The translations under genes and the position numbers were made by a program. Source: Paramecium sonneborni (Eukaryota > Ciliophora > Oligohymenophorea > Peniculida > Parameciidae). From it: a stretch of DNA of 26,555 nt. This document shows positions 1-13,274 of this stretch, piece by piece (the stretch's first letter is position 1; each line of letters opens with the position of its first letter). The stretch covers positions 247,210-273,764 of the forward strand of contig CAJJDN010000155.1 of the NCBI GenBank assembly GCA_905182985.1. Direction: 5' to 3'. The notes under the pieces are model-generated. The model saw only the letters and a program-made list of their open reading frames with translations, had not been told where the DNA came from and did not search any database.

Positions 1-1095
1 AATATCATTTTAAACAAAAATAAAATGAAAAAACAAATTTATAAATAAAATCAATTTTATTCTGATAAAATAAAATTAAAAAATTAGATTATAAATAAAT
101 TCTATTTTATAAAGCCATATAAAAATACGTTATAAAATTATTTACTGAATAATAGATAAAATATTTATAAACTAAATAATTCTAGAAAAATTAATTAAAT
201 TAATTTAATTATGAGGAAAAAGTCCAGTGTTAAAAGATTTAATAGATTTTCAAAAGATAAATAGATGGAAGCAAATTTATTTAAGAAAATGCTAATAACA
301 GAAATTTAGAAGGAAAAACTTGTGCAAAAATAAAATAATTGAAAAAGGTGAAAAGAGATCAAAAATGTTGAAAATAATATCTATAATAATACGAGGTAAT
401 TGATTAATTGAAGTGTTGCTTTATATCAATTTAATTTTCTTTAAATAATATTTATAAAAATTTTATGAGATTAAACTTTAGTATTGTTAAAAATATTTCA
501 ATTTATCATTGCTTGTATTTATATAAATTAATTAAATCCATATTGCCACTAGTTCATTATTATTTCTATAATGTAACAGTTGAATATGTTTGATTAACCG
601 AATAAAATATATATACTACTAACTATTTTCTTCTAAACTGTCTTCTAATGCAATAATATCAAGAGATATTTCTATCATATGCATTTAATAAGGTCTCTTT
701 ATAATCTTAATTGAGATTTGCTTCTCTTTTGTTTAATAAAATTCACTTATTTGCTTTTTATATTTTTCACACTCAATTATAGAGAGTAATACTCTTAGGA
801 AATCTGAATACTCAATATTCTATATCAAATTCATATATTTCTTATATATCAATTAAAATCTAATTATTTTTATTAGAAAAGGGATAGAAACATTGTTTCT
901 AAACTAGATTTTAGAGAGATGAAATCTTTAAATAAATTCACAAATCCATCATTAGATCTTTCATTTGAATAATCATGATCTTGCTTCACACTACTCAATC
1001 AATGTTTGAAGATCCCTAAAGAATAAATTGGTTTTTAATTTTGTTCTCCTTTTTTATTTATTCGTATTTTTCTTTTAATTTATAATTTATATTGA
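1..1095. other. A+T-rich sequence, no gene seen
   Basis: This stretch is A+T-rich DNA dominated by short A/T runs and TTAATT-type words. I found no frame with recognisable protein motifs under the standard or the ciliate code, and no tRNA-like cloverleaf, ordered repeat or regulatory signature. It ends where the 1,239-bp duplicated block begins. Confidence 0.6.
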
Positions 1096-2334
1096 TATTT
1101 ATTAATAAATAAATTCTCAAGTTTAAAGGGCAACCTTTTCCCTTTGATCTTATTTTAAACTATCACAGTTTGATTAATAAAATTTAAAGACTGATTCATT
1201 AATACTTAATGATTAATATCAAGATTTTTTTTTTTTATTCATATTATATATTGTTACCATAACAATATGACTAAGTTGCAGAAGTACTATTAATGATAGC
1301 TGGAACAAAGTTGCCCTTTGAACCCAAATACATTCCTTTTTATCACTTTATTGTTAAAATTGTATGTCATTTTTGACTTGTAAAGGGAAAATTTTTTTTT
1401 TGCAAATACAAGCTTTATTTTCAGCATGTAAGTATAACCTACTTGATCACAATCATTTTAATTCTAAGGTTACACAGATGTACATGTTAATTAAAGAATA
1501 GTTTATACAAAATATAAATTGTAAAAAAATTGTAATAATTAAATTTCAGAATATGATCCAAATGTTTTGCAAACTTTTTCATTAACCTCTTAACCACAAA
1601 TTTTATAATTTATCTCCTATACTACCTAAGCAATCACTTTCTTGAGTGAGAAAAGAACATGCCACTCTAGAGGCACAAGTATTTCCTCCAACAGAGTAAT
1701 ATTGATCCGATATTTATTTACAAATAATTGTGTTATGAGTACATAATTAGTACATTTATTGTATAGGAAGCACGTATTATATTAATATATTTATTTAGCC
1801 CTTTGATCTATACAGTTTTAATGTAATTTATTTTCCCCTTAAAATAATAAATATCAATAATATTCATATAGTTTTAATAGTGCAGATTTAATCAAAAATG
1901 TATCACCTATTATTTTTCAAGCATTTTATTTTTGTTTCTTTCTTTATCAATATTTAAAAATTATTTATAACCCATAATTAATTGCAAAATGTAATGAGGT
2001 TTTATTTATTACATTCTTTTAGAATTCTTTGTTAAAAGTAATCTTTTATTTAGTTTATTTCATAAGTAATTTCTATAGTTATCATTTTAGGTTTATGAAA
2101 TTATTAAACTCAACTTATATAACCATCCATAATAAATTTCTTAAATTATTTATATCTTTAATAACAATATCTTTCAGAATTTTAAGAATCTGAGTGAATA
2201 AAATAATCAACTTCTTCAATTTATAAGCAATTATAGCCTAAAACATAGATTACCTCTTGAATCATTTATGATTTTTTATTGATTTAATAAGTAAACATAA
2301 TATTAATAATTTTAAATTTCATTTTTTTGTTATC
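1096..2334. repeat. 1,239-bp direct repeat, first copy (contig-end overlap)
   Basis: This block recurs at an offset of 1,240 bases, as 2336-3574, and I saw no mismatch when comparing the two copies line by line, including the long T run near 1226. The copy ends on the last base before the lone N at 2335, and its partner starts on the first base after it. That is the signature of two contigs whose overlapping ends were placed side by side instead of being merged. The content is A+T-rich with no gene that I recognise. Confidence 0.9.
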
Positions 2335-2335
2335 N
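2335..2335. other. Single-N contig junction
   Basis: One undetermined base sits exactly between the two copies of the 1,239-bp block. A one-base placeholder between perfect repeats points to an assembly join rather than a sequencing ambiguity. Confidence 0.9.
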
Positions 2336-3574
2336 TATTTATTAATAAATAAATTCTCAAGTTTAAAGGGCAACCTTTTCCCTTTGATCTTATTTTAAAC
2401 TATCACAGTTTGATTAATAAAATTTAAAGACTGATTCATTAATACTTAATGATTAATATCAAGATTTTTTTTTTTTATTCATATTATATATTGTTACCAT
2501 AACAATATGACTAAGTTGCAGAAGTACTATTAATGATAGCTGGAACAAAGTTGCCCTTTGAACCCAAATACATTCCTTTTTATCACTTTATTGTTAAAAT
2601 TGTATGTCATTTTTGACTTGTAAAGGGAAAATTTTTTTTTTGCAAATACAAGCTTTATTTTCAGCATGTAAGTATAACCTACTTGATCACAATCATTTTA
2701 ATTCTAAGGTTACACAGATGTACATGTTAATTAAAGAATAGTTTATACAAAATATAAATTGTAAAAAAATTGTAATAATTAAATTTCAGAATATGATCCA
2801 AATGTTTTGCAAACTTTTTCATTAACCTCTTAACCACAAATTTTATAATTTATCTCCTATACTACCTAAGCAATCACTTTCTTGAGTGAGAAAAGAACAT
2901 GCCACTCTAGAGGCACAAGTATTTCCTCCAACAGAGTAATATTGATCCGATATTTATTTACAAATAATTGTGTTATGAGTACATAATTAGTACATTTATT
3001 GTATAGGAAGCACGTATTATATTAATATATTTATTTAGCCCTTTGATCTATACAGTTTTAATGTAATTTATTTTCCCCTTAAAATAATAAATATCAATAA
3101 TATTCATATAGTTTTAATAGTGCAGATTTAATCAAAAATGTATCACCTATTATTTTTCAAGCATTTTATTTTTGTTTCTTTCTTTATCAATATTTAAAAA
3201 TTATTTATAACCCATAATTAATTGCAAAATGTAATGAGGTTTTATTTATTACATTCTTTTAGAATTCTTTGTTAAAAGTAATCTTTTATTTAGTTTATTT
3301 CATAAGTAATTTCTATAGTTATCATTTTAGGTTTATGAAATTATTAAACTCAACTTATATAACCATCCATAATAAATTTCTTAAATTATTTATATCTTTA
3401 ATAACAATATCTTTCAGAATTTTAAGAATCTGAGTGAATAAAATAATCAACTTCTTCAATTTATAAGCAATTATAGCCTAAAACATAGATTACCTCTTGA
3501 ATCATTTATGATTTTTTATTGATTTAATAAGTAAACATAATATTAATAATTTTAAATTTCATTTTTTTGTTATC
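2336..3574. repeat. 1,239-bp direct repeat, second copy (contig-start overlap)
   Basis: This is the second copy of the block at 1096-2334 and appears identical to it. It starts at the first base of the second contig and ends at the TATC at 3571-3574, after which the sequence becomes unique. If it is an assembly overlap, one of the two copies does not exist in the genome and downstream coordinates are inflated by about 1.24 kb. Confidence 0.9.
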
Positions 3575-4184
3575 ATGATCTCATTTCTAAAAATAATGAT
3601 CTAAATAAATTTGCTATATTCTTCAAATTTAGTACAGCAGGCATGTCGATTTACTATCTAATTGTGAATTGTTTGCCTATTGTTTGTAATTGAAGTTGAT
3701 TGATTATTACTTCTCTATTTAGCATCAATCCTTTACAATACTAATATATTTAATATTTAATTAAATATTCAACTCTCAATTAATTTACCTTTTTACATCT
3801 ATTGAGAATTTAATATTTATAAAAAAATAAAGAAAATAAATATTTTCAATATGATATTAACAATATAATCTAGAAAGCTTACAAACTATAATTTAATTAA
3901 TGCTTATGATTTTTATCAAAACATTCAAAAGAAAATTTAGAATGTTAAAAATTAGATATTTTCTAACACACACACTTCACTCAATTTTAGGCATAATTTA
4001 AAAAAAAATTCTGATATGATTTATTAAGATATTTAATGTAATATAATTAATGCGAGTTACAATAGATTAACTTAAAATTACATGCATTTGATTAATACTA
4101 AATTAGATAATTGGTGGGAAAGAAAAGCTTATTTAATTAAAAAAGTAGTTTTAACATAATTGAACAAAAGAATAGAAATGAAAA
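3575..4184. other. A+T-rich sequence with a short (AC)5 run
   Basis: No gene is seen here. The only low-complexity feature I note is a run of five AC dinucleotides at 3966-3975. The rest is A+T-rich and unremarkable. Confidence 0.5.
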
Positions 4185-4364
4185 ATGACTAATTATAAGG
4201 AGAAGAAGATCTGGAAACAATTAATTCACTCTTGGTGGAGATTACAGAGGAATAGTGATAAAGCTAAATACAAAAGGACCTGTAATAAAATGATAATAAA
4301 AGACATAGAAGTAGATTTTGAAGCTGATCTAGAGAATCAGAATGTTGTGAAAATATTCCATTGA
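4185..4364 (+). CDS. Possible 59-residue coding remnant, unknown function
   Basis: An ATG directly preceded by TGA AAA opens a 59-residue frame ending in TGA at 4362. It contains no TAA or TAG, so it reads the same in both codes. Its composition differs from the surrounding DNA: it has two adjacent tryptophans (IHSWWRLQR), several lysines and arginines, and an acidic stretch (DIEVDFEADLENQ). Random A+T-rich frames are normally dominated by I, K, N, F, L and Q. I do not recognise a domain. It could be a fragment of a decayed gene or element, or a chance frame. There is no intron signal or neighbouring exon that I can link to it. Confidence 0.3.
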   Translation: MTNYKEKKIWKQLIHSWWRLQRNSDKAKYKRTCNKMIIKDIEVDFEADLENQNVVKIFH

Positions 4365-5564
4365 GACATATGATCAAATTGTAGACTGCTTTTGCCAAAC
4401 CCTATTTTTGATATTATATATCTGATGATTATTTATCAGAAATTAGAATATTGGAGAAATAGTTTGGATGTATTAAATGTTTTAGTATAGATCATCCTGA
4501 AATTTAAATATTTTATGTTACAAAAAAATTGAATTTAAAAAGATAATTCTAAAATATAAATTAGGTATCTAAAGCTTTTGATCTCTTTAATGATTATTAA
4601 ATATAGTAATCATATTAGGTTATATTTAAAAATCAAATAATTCTTTCATATCATATGATATACCTTTATTGTATCAACAATTATTCAAAATTAAGTTTGA
4701 AGAAGAGAATGGATAGCTTAGAAATACATATCCTTATTTAATTCTTCCTGATTTTCCTTATATTTCTTTTTTATGCAATTTGAGAACATATTAACAAATC
4801 AAAATCAAAAAAAATAATCAATATACATTCAATTATTCATACCTAAATAAAATTTAAAATTATAGTAATTTTCTGATATGAAATATTATTAAAATTTTCT
4901 TAACTTAATTTGTTCTGAAACAATAAAAAATTTATAACCATGTTAAATTAGACATTTAAATCAAGTTGGTTACCATCTGAACAGCACATAAAGAGATCAC
5001 TTTGACCTCTCTATCTTTCATGAATTACTTAGATACATCTTTAGAATATTAGAAAAGCTATCTAATGATGGCTGTCTTGGAAAAAGATTAATTATCTTAT
5101 TTCTTTCATTATTATTATTAAAACTAAAATTTTTAATTAAGTATCTCAACTATTACAAATTTAAGTGCTTAAATTATAGATTCTAGTATTAAATATATAT
5201 ATTCTTATAAATTATTAAGCCAATTTCTTTTACAATATAAAACTTTTAGATAAAAAATTGAAGATCTACACTTTTTATATCATAATATTCATATAAATCT
5301 AACATTGTAACCATATAAAAAGTTTGAGATATTAGCAATCTTATGAACTAATATCCTAATAAATTCAGTTAAAAATTAAGGTTAATTAATTGAAAAAAGT
5401 ATATTAAAAATTAAAATTAATTTATCAGATGAAGATTTTGAAAAAATTATGATTTTTATTTTAGCTTTTAGTTTATCAAATTAACCTTTTTACAATTTAT
5501 AATTGGTAGGCTTCAATCATATGTTGAAAAAAGAAAATTCATTAAATATTTAATAAAATGGATT
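4365..5564. other. A+T-rich sequence, no gene seen
   Basis: About 1.2 kb without a convincing frame. After the TGA at 4362 the same frame continues with a second TGA soon after. A following short frame (about 4388-4530, +) is leucine- and isoleucine-rich and could be a decayed continuation, but it has no motif. Confidence 0.4.
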
Positions 5565-5699
5565 ATGAAAAGATTATAATTAAAAAATTTACTCATATAC
5601 ATAAAGTAATGGTCGATAACTTTAAATATTCTTGAGGAATTTAAAAACTTGATAAAAGAAAAGCTTAAATTTGGTCAAATATACAAAATAGCACTATGA
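5565..5699 (+). CDS. Possible 44-residue ciliate-code frame, unknown function
   Basis: An ATG frame of 44 residues ends in TGA at 5697. It uses TAA as glutamine twice and contains an amphipathic-looking stretch (NILEEFKNLIKEKLKFGQ). The length is well within chance for a TGA-only code, so only the composition argues for coding. No family is recognised. It may be a scrap of a decayed gene. Confidence 0.2.
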
Positions 5700-6357
5700 G
5701 AAAATTGTGTTGGAAGAATCAGGGAAAATCAAATTGAAAATGGAAATGAATAAATGTCATATCTATATAAAGAAAATGAAATCGAGATGAATATTTGTAA
5801 TCAACAATAAAGAAAATCTTTGAGAAGTCCTTAGATGTCAGATTTCTACATTTCCTTAAAAAATTTATATCTTGGAAATAGAATATTTTCCTTTTATCTA
5901 ATGTTTTCTAGTTTTGAAGTATAATTTTTCTTTTTTTTTAATTGAATAGAACTTCTAAAGTGATTAATCTATTATAATAATTATAATTTAAATATAAAAT
6001 TTTAAACAAGTGCTCTGGTGTTTATAGAAGATTAAATTAGTATTATGATTTATAGGGCTCTTTTATTCATAATATTACAAGTTACCAACATGTTAATTAA
6101 TTTCCATCTAATTAAACAAATATATAAGCATTAATTAATAATGCTCCTAATGAAAATAATTGAATTTCACATAAGTCATTTGATATTTTATAAATTAGAT
6201 AGATGTTTTTTCAATATTATTGGATATAATTTAATCATCAAGAAAGTATATTATAAAATAAATTACATAATTAAAAAATACAATGCTTGAGGTGGGTTTT
6301 ATTAAAATTAATGGTTGGCTCATTTCTGCTAATTGTATGAGTAACAAAAGAAAAATG
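5700..6357. other. A+T-rich sequence, no gene seen
   Basis: I see no motif-bearing frame, RNA gene or ordered repeat. A short T run lies near 5931-5940. Confidence 0.4.
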
Positions 6358-6483
6358 TCATTCTTCATATTGCTTAAAGTAATCTAAGCTTCGCATAAAC
6401 TGAGGTATATAATCTCTCACATCAATTTTATAATCAAAATCAGGATAAATTTTAATAATTTGATAATAAGTATCTTCTCTCAT
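6358..6483 (-). CDS. Possible C-terminal exon or short ORF (41 residues), unknown function
   Basis: On the minus strand an ATG at 6483 opens 41 residues ending in TGA at 6358-6360. The frame stays open upstream to a TGA at 6586-6588. The sequence is rich in D, Y, R and E (for example IYPDFDYKIDVRDYIPQF) and ends KQYEE, quite unlike the poly-I/K/N translations typical of this DNA. It contains no TAA or TAG between the ATG and the stop. No family is recognised. It looks like the last exon or a well-preserved fragment of a gene. A TAG just upstream, at about 6498, could serve as a 3' splice site, but I cannot place an upstream exon. Confidence 0.4.
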   Translation of the reverse strand: MREDTYYQIIKIYPDFDYKIDVRDYIPQFMRSLDYFKQYEE

Positions 6484-6585
6484 AATTTTTAGTCTCTATA
6501 AGTAACAGAATTTTATCAAGTGACAAAGATTAATAAAATGAACATAAAATATCTTTATGCATTTTTTTATTAATATTACCACAAT

Positions 6586-8654
6586 TCAATATTATTGGTA
6601 AAGGTTTAAAAAATTACCTGAACAATTTTGCAATTAGCAAAACTTTAATCAAATAACTAAAGGAGATTGAAAGTTTTGTTTAAAGAATAGAGGAATATTT
6701 TTTGAATTCTAGACAAAAATATCAGTATTTTCCATAATCTTATATATAGGATTAGAGATGGATGAAATAAAAAGAAACATGTATTTTTGTTTGATAAATC
6801 ATTTTTTATATACCGTATCCAGATTATATCTTAATAATTTCAACCTTGATGTTTATTAAACAATTATACTAGAATAATTTTAATAATAAAATTGTGGGTT
6901 TTTTTATTTATTATTATATCTGAGTACTTTTCAAAATACCATTAAAACTGAAGCTCATTTCTTTTATCCAATTAAAGAAAAATAAATTTGCTTTTAGATA
7001 AATTTGAACTATACTTTGATAGGGATGATGAAAAAAGGAGGTTTTCAGATAAATTTATTTTTAAATGATTCTTATTTGAAAATTTCAGATTGATCTTTTT
7101 TAATAGTAATACCAAACTAAAGCATTTTTCTAACAAATTTGCATCATTTCAAACTAGATACTTGTATAAGAAAAAGTATCAGCTAGTAAAGTTAAAAGTA
7201 CTTCTTTTTATGATCATTATGGAAAATTTATTTTCCTAAAAACAAATTTATTATTTAAGACAAAATAAAGCTTATCGTTTATCTATTATAATTAAAATGA
7301 GAATGTCTAAATTGAAAAGTATTTAGATTTAAGTAGTGCATTCATTTTTCACATTAATTAATGGATTTAATTCAATATTTATTATTTTATCCTATTAAGT
7401 CTTTTTAAAAGTTTTTTCATAAATTAGCAACAGAAAGCATAAAAAAAATTACCAAAAATTTTTGGTACAAGTGTTCATCAATACCTGGGATGCTTCAAGT
7501 TTCTTATATAAATTTCAGAAAAATTATAACAATAAATTTTATTTTAAATAAATAAATTACATTTATTCACTTGAATTATTTAAACTCAAGAATTAGATAA
7601 AGCTGAATAATATTCTAAAATAAACTAATTTTATTTGTTTTTTTAACTTACATAATTAATATTTATATTTATTGTATTTACTAATGAATAATATATAAAT
7701 TACTTATTTAAAGAAAAGAAATTCAAATTACTTTATTATACAATCTCAATACATATGATCATGGTGAAACTTAGAAGGATTTTAAAAGAAAAGTTTTCAT
7801 TTAGAAATTAAGAAAAATGCTCTTATTTTATGATAAATTTTAGAAAGTATAAATTGATGTAATAAGGTGCATTATTACCAACCAGCAAGGCACAAAAACA
7901 ATGCAAACAGCTTTTTATTTATGGGATATTAAAGACTAAATTCAAGGAGAGTCAAAAAAGCTTCTTGAAAATAATTTTTTCAAAATTTTACCTCATTTCA
8001 CTATTAGCTTATTAATTAAAAGAAACCATTAGAGATAAGCTTTTAAGTTCTATTAGAGATAGAAAGAATATCTATCAAGGATGCTCAGATAAATTGAAAT
8101 ATTCTCATTATTAATTGAAAATTAGTAAATATTTTGACAATTCATAATAATAAAAAAAATTGCTGGATCAATTTAATATAACAACATTTAATCAAATATG
8201 TTTGTTTTTATAAATAGATCTTCATATTAAATAATGATAATTCTTTCATAATAAATACATCATGATGGATTACATTTAAGATTATTTGTTTATTTTGCTG
8301 GAAATCATACAAAAAGTTATTATTAACCTCCAATCTACACTCATTAAAATGAAAAACTCTGGAAATTCCTTGCAAATTTTTATTGAGATTGTTAAATTCA
8401 TTGCATAGAATTTACAATATCAGTATTATAGATAAATTGAATTGTTTTACTTAAATAATATAAAAGAAAATATGTATTTATGTCAGAAGCTTTTAGATGT
8501 AGTACTATATTATTCTTATATTTGAAATTCAAGAGTTGCCGCTAATTATTTGCTCTAATTCTATGTCAAGCGAATACATATCATTAAGATATTTTTATAG
8601 CTTTTTGTAGTAAAGAACTCTGAGTACTATTCAATAGATAAAAATCTTTTTTAA
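6586..8654. other. A+T-rich sequence, no gene seen
   Basis: About 2 kb of A+T-rich DNA. I checked parts of both strands in the ciliate code and found no frame with a recognisable motif. I did not exhaustively translate all six frames here, so short remnants may have been missed. Confidence 0.35.
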
Positions 8655-8834
8655 TCATTTGAAAGCTTTTAGAGTACCTTCAACTAAATCTTTAATCCAA
8701 ACAATCAAATAAAGTTGTTATAGCTTTAAAAGCATTAATTTTTTTTCATGCTGTAGCCTTTTCTAAAACTATTCAGTCACTTTTGCTGCTACTAGAGCTT
8801 TAGTCTAAGATAATTATAAACTGAACCTCTTCTT
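8655..8834 (-). CDS. Possible 59-residue minus-strand coding remnant
   Basis: I checked this minus-strand frame codon by codon. It is open for 59 codons between TGAs at 8835-8837 and 8655-8657 and uses TAA/TAG as glutamine. It includes a run such as TKALVAAKVTEQFQKRLQ, richer in A, V, T, R and E than chance frames here, and a later IVWIKDLVEGTLKAFK. Apart from one internal methionine there is no obvious start, so it is probably an exon or fragment. It lies about 170 bp downstream of the larger minus-strand frame at 9007-9414, and both could belong to one gene. No family is recognised. Confidence 0.3.
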
Positions 8835-9006
8835 TCATTTAAAATAATATACATTCAAAATTCTCTAAGTGCGTTTATTAAAGAGGACCTTTTGTCATAA
8901 TTAATGTTTCAAAAAATTAGAGCCTAGCCTAATTCATTTGTTGATGTGATGAATGGGTTGTCCTCTAACATTTTCGACTTATTTTTTAAATAATATTTCT
9001 TAAAAT

Positions 9007-9414
9007 TCAATAGAAGAGTTAAAATAAATATATTTTTAATTAATTTGCAATAAGAAATATAATTTATAAAATTAAATTATAGATACAATCTGTATGTTTG
9101 TTGATGTAAAACAGATTATCAAACTTAAATTTTGAGAAAAAGCTGAAAAATATAGTTGCTAAAATTTCAATACACAAATTCTTAACGAACCTTTTTTCTA
9201 GATTCGCTCTATTTATTATTCGAAGCTACCAATTTTGCAAAAGTCGTTTAATTATTAGCTTTTCTGTATCAAATTAAAAAAAATCATCATTCCTATCATA
9301 AAAGAGTATATATAAACACTACAATTGGTGGATACATTATAATATTAAATAAAAACTCTATTTTTATCTGTATAGCAAAGATTACTTTAAAATAGATAGA
9401 ATTAATTGTTACAT
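9007..9414 (-). CDS. Minus-strand ciliate-code ORF, 135 residues, unknown function
   Basis: The frame is open for 150 codons (9010-9459) between TGAs at 9460-9462 and 9007-9009. The first ATG is at 9414. TAA and TAG occur in frame and would be glutamine. The middle (about 9145-9300) is distinctly protein-like, with YDRNDDFFQFDTEKL followed by IKRLLQNWQLRIINRANLEK. It has many charged residues, a tryptophan and two asparagine-aspartate clusters. The last 40 or so codons are hydrophobic and A+T-rich, and may be read-through into non-coding DNA or an intron. No domain is recognised. It could be an exon of a minus-strand gene continuing to 8655-8834, or part of a decayed element. Confidence 0.35.
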
Positions 9415-9459
9415 CTTAGTCACCTGTAGTAATAACAGAAAAAATTTTAAAGCTTCTAA

Positions 9460-12400
9460 TCAAATGATTAGAGTATTTTTTTATTATTCATATCCATAAT
9501 TGACAAACTTTTGGTTAACTTTATTTATAGACTCACGATTGAAAATAAAGCAGTATTCAAAACTCATAAAAATATCAGTGAAAAACTTGTCTCATCTAAG
9601 TAATACTATTTCTTAATATATATTATTTTTTTTGTTTAACCATGGTAGACATTGTATCTGATTCTGATCAATAATAAGATAAAACTATTTATAACAAATT
9701 TATTCTAAATTCTATGAAAGGTTTATCAAAAACAAACCTATTCTTTGGTTTTGTCTTATTCAAATAAAGCCTTAAGACTATTGGATATCAATGAGAATAA
9801 GTAAATCAAATAATTCTTTTTCATCTTCAAGGTTTATTATTTTTTACATGCACCGACCCTGATTTAATTCTGTTTCTATATAGTTTCCAAAATGAAATAT
9901 CTAGTAATATCAAGCTCTTTATTATTAGATATAGAACACTAAAATTAAATTAGGAAAAGTCAGATTTTTGGTAAAACTAACACTTAATTAAAAATTTATT
10001 AGAAAAAACAACAAAATTGAAACTATTTATATGAAGTTTAAGTATATGGCATAAACTAATAATAAAGAAGATGCAACAATTACCAATCATTCTAAATCAT
10101 TGAATCATATCTTTTTTGACGAGAAGATGATCACGATAATTATTTTAGTTTTTAAAAGAGTAGCACACTTACTGAAAAATTAATATAGAATAAATTGGAA
10201 TAACAAAAAATAGATTTTAAAATTGATTGCAAAGAAAGAATTATAATAGTTTTTAGGATTTACAAACTATTGTATATCAAAGGATGTCCGGAATAAACAA
10301 TTTAAAGTAAAATTAAAAGAAAAATGAAATTTAATAAACTTAATTTAATTATTAAATTTATTTCATCTAAAATATTTGAAGAATAAATAAATTACTTATT
10401 TAAATAATTAATAATACATGAAATCCAAATAGTTTATGCTGATAAATTAAAGGAAATTAGAGAAGAAATAATAGAATTCGTAAATGCGAAGTTATTCTTA
10501 TAATATCAACTAGTATAATTTATGAAATATATATTGAAATTTTATAGACAAAATGCACAAATACTAATTAGAACCACATCATCCCATAAACATAGCTTAT
10601 GAAAAAAAGAAATCAAAATTAAAGATGTAAACTTAAAAACAAGAAGGGGAAATATATAAGCTAATTAAGGATAATTGAGGTATTATAAATTACAAATCCA
10701 TTAAAATCAATAAAATTGGCCTTTTTATTTTGATTCTTTTGAAATTACACTAACTTCATAAAAAATATAAGAAATTATTGAGAATCTATTTTTTAAACTT
10801 TTTGTAATTATATCGATTTCTAAAATATAAATTGATCCATAAGAATAGAATTGTTATTAAGATGCTTAATAATATATTTCTAAAATAAACTAAGAATCTT
10901 TTTTTATTCTTCTGAATTTAAAAGATTCTTTTTAATTAATGTTATAGAATATTTAATGTAAGCTACTTTATGGCAATTGTTTAGTTGTATTTATATAAAT
11001 TACTTTAAAGTTATTTAAGTTATTTTAAATTATTTTAAAATTGAATTTACTAAGTTCAAATTCTATAAATTCAATTTAAATGAATAAAATTTTAAGAGAA
11101 GTTATCGATTATCTAATTCCAAAATATATTTATGGTAACTCATACGATCAGACTTTTAGCAAAGTTTCTATTCCCATGGTAGTGTTTATTTTTGACGAGT
11201 ATCAAAAATTCAGAATTATTTTAATCTAATAAAGTTACATCCAGATGAATTTTATGTCTTTAATTATTAAAATGAAAATTTGATAAAATAAATCTACAAT
11301 TTGCTATATATTTTAAGAATTAACCTTTCTCTATTCCTTTTAAAGATTAAAACTTGAATTTAGAGTTTATAATTGGTACTGACATAGAATTCGATAAATT
11401 TTAAATCTGGTTAAATTTATGATCATAAACTCAGACTAAATCTAAAAATATAAAAAAACCTCAGAGGATAAATTAGATGAAAAAAGAAAAAATCCTAACA
11501 AGCAACTCAAAATAATAAGATATTTTTATTGAAAAAGGAAGAAGATGTAAAATTATATATAATCTTGTGAACTTTTCAATATATTTAAGTATTATTCATA
11601 ATATAATTAATTAATTTTGACATTAATTATCAGCCAGATTTTAAATGGTTGGTGAAATACTAAATACAATTCGTATAATTGCTTTCCATAAAAGCCAACA
11701 TAATACTTAAATGCATTAAATATAGAAATAGATTAATTTTTAAATGGAACAAAAATATTAAATAAATTATATATATATATTAAAAAACGTGTTTGTGTTG
11801 GTGATATTAAAAAAACTAATTAATTAAGAAGAGTGGGAAACTATTAATAATAATCATATGTTTAATTAAACAAAATTTTTAATTATTGAGATGAACTTAT
11901 GACTTTTAAGTGAAATTACAGAATCAGAAAAAATATAAGGTATTAATTAATGAAAAACAACTAATGAATAAATTTATCAAGTTAAATAAATTACTATAAA
12001 AAATAATAATTTCTGTAGATTTTTTTTTGGTTTCTATAGAATTGCTTAATTAATCATAATCATAATGCTTTAGGTAGTATGATCATAATATTTAGATGGA
12101 AAAGCGCATTAGATGATAATCATTATAAAAATAAATATGCAACAAAATGAGAAACTGATATAACCACTTAAACTATAAGTGTTATTTATCATTTTATACA
12201 TTTAACAATATTTAATTATAAATTTTTTTTCAATTTAAACTTTGCATCATAATAAAAAATCTGTTATAAGCCACAATTATCATTTTTCAGGTAAAATTTT
12301 TATTTAATATATAAGTTACTACTTAAAGGATTAATAAAATATCATTCATTCTTTTTGGATAATAAATAAAATCAACTTTAAAAATACTATTAGCTTTCCT

Positions 12401-13274
12401 TTAAGACTTTAATACCATTCGAAAATTTTATCAATTGAATCTTCAAATATTTTTATGCATTTACAAATTCATATACTAATCAAGAAAACCAGATAAATCA
12501 ATTATAGTCATATAAATCACAGTTCTTTTTTTATAGTTTTGAGAGTAGTTATTCTAAATGATGACTTTATATTTACTAAAATTACATAGATTTATTAAAC
12601 ATTGAGGATCTTCAATTGTAGCCAATAGAAAGATTTAGAAAAGTAATGTATGTATTTATTTCTCAGTTTGAAAATGGTTTCTATGTTATTCAAATTCAAA
12701 CCTACTTTTACAAAAATTTAATGAATTAATTGCTCATAGAATTAATTTAATAAAGAACTTAATAATGAAGAAAAAAATAAAATTAATCAAAATCAGTAAT
12801 AATATATTGAATAAAAGAAAAAACCGATAGTTTTTCTAAACAAAAAAAGGGATTATTTTATCATCATAATTTTCATTTAATAGGTGGCAACTTAATAAAA
12901 TTTTTTCGATTTTATGAATAATATTTTATTTTAGTTTAGTTTATGTTTCTAATGTTATTTTGATTCAAGTAGCCTTACTTTAAGTTATTTAACCGAATTT
13001 GTGTATTAAATAACACTAATAAATCCTGAATGTATATGATTTTTGTGCTTTTTACATTTAATATACCTGCTATTATTCGGGTAAATTTTGAATTTTTATT
13101 AGAGAAATTCTTATACTTACTCTGGTTTTTCAATTAAAATAATACTTTCTATTCCTTTTAATATTGAACTATATAGAAATGCAGAAACATTAAAATTATA
13201 ATTTGATTATAAATTTGCCACTGATTAAAAAAAAATTGAGAAAATTTTTAATGTAATTGTTGCTCATTGCTTAT
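9460..13274. other. A+T-rich sequence, no gene recognised
   Basis: About 3.8 kb with no motif-bearing frame that I found. The content is A/T homopolymers, short (TA)n runs (for example around 11770-11780) and many TTAATTAA-like words. I sampled rather than fully translated this block, so undetected short remnants are possible. Confidence 0.35.

Noticed and set aside
11765..11785. Short (TA)n run as a functional element
   Set aside because: Runs like this are common in such A+T-rich DNA and nothing around it suggests a role.
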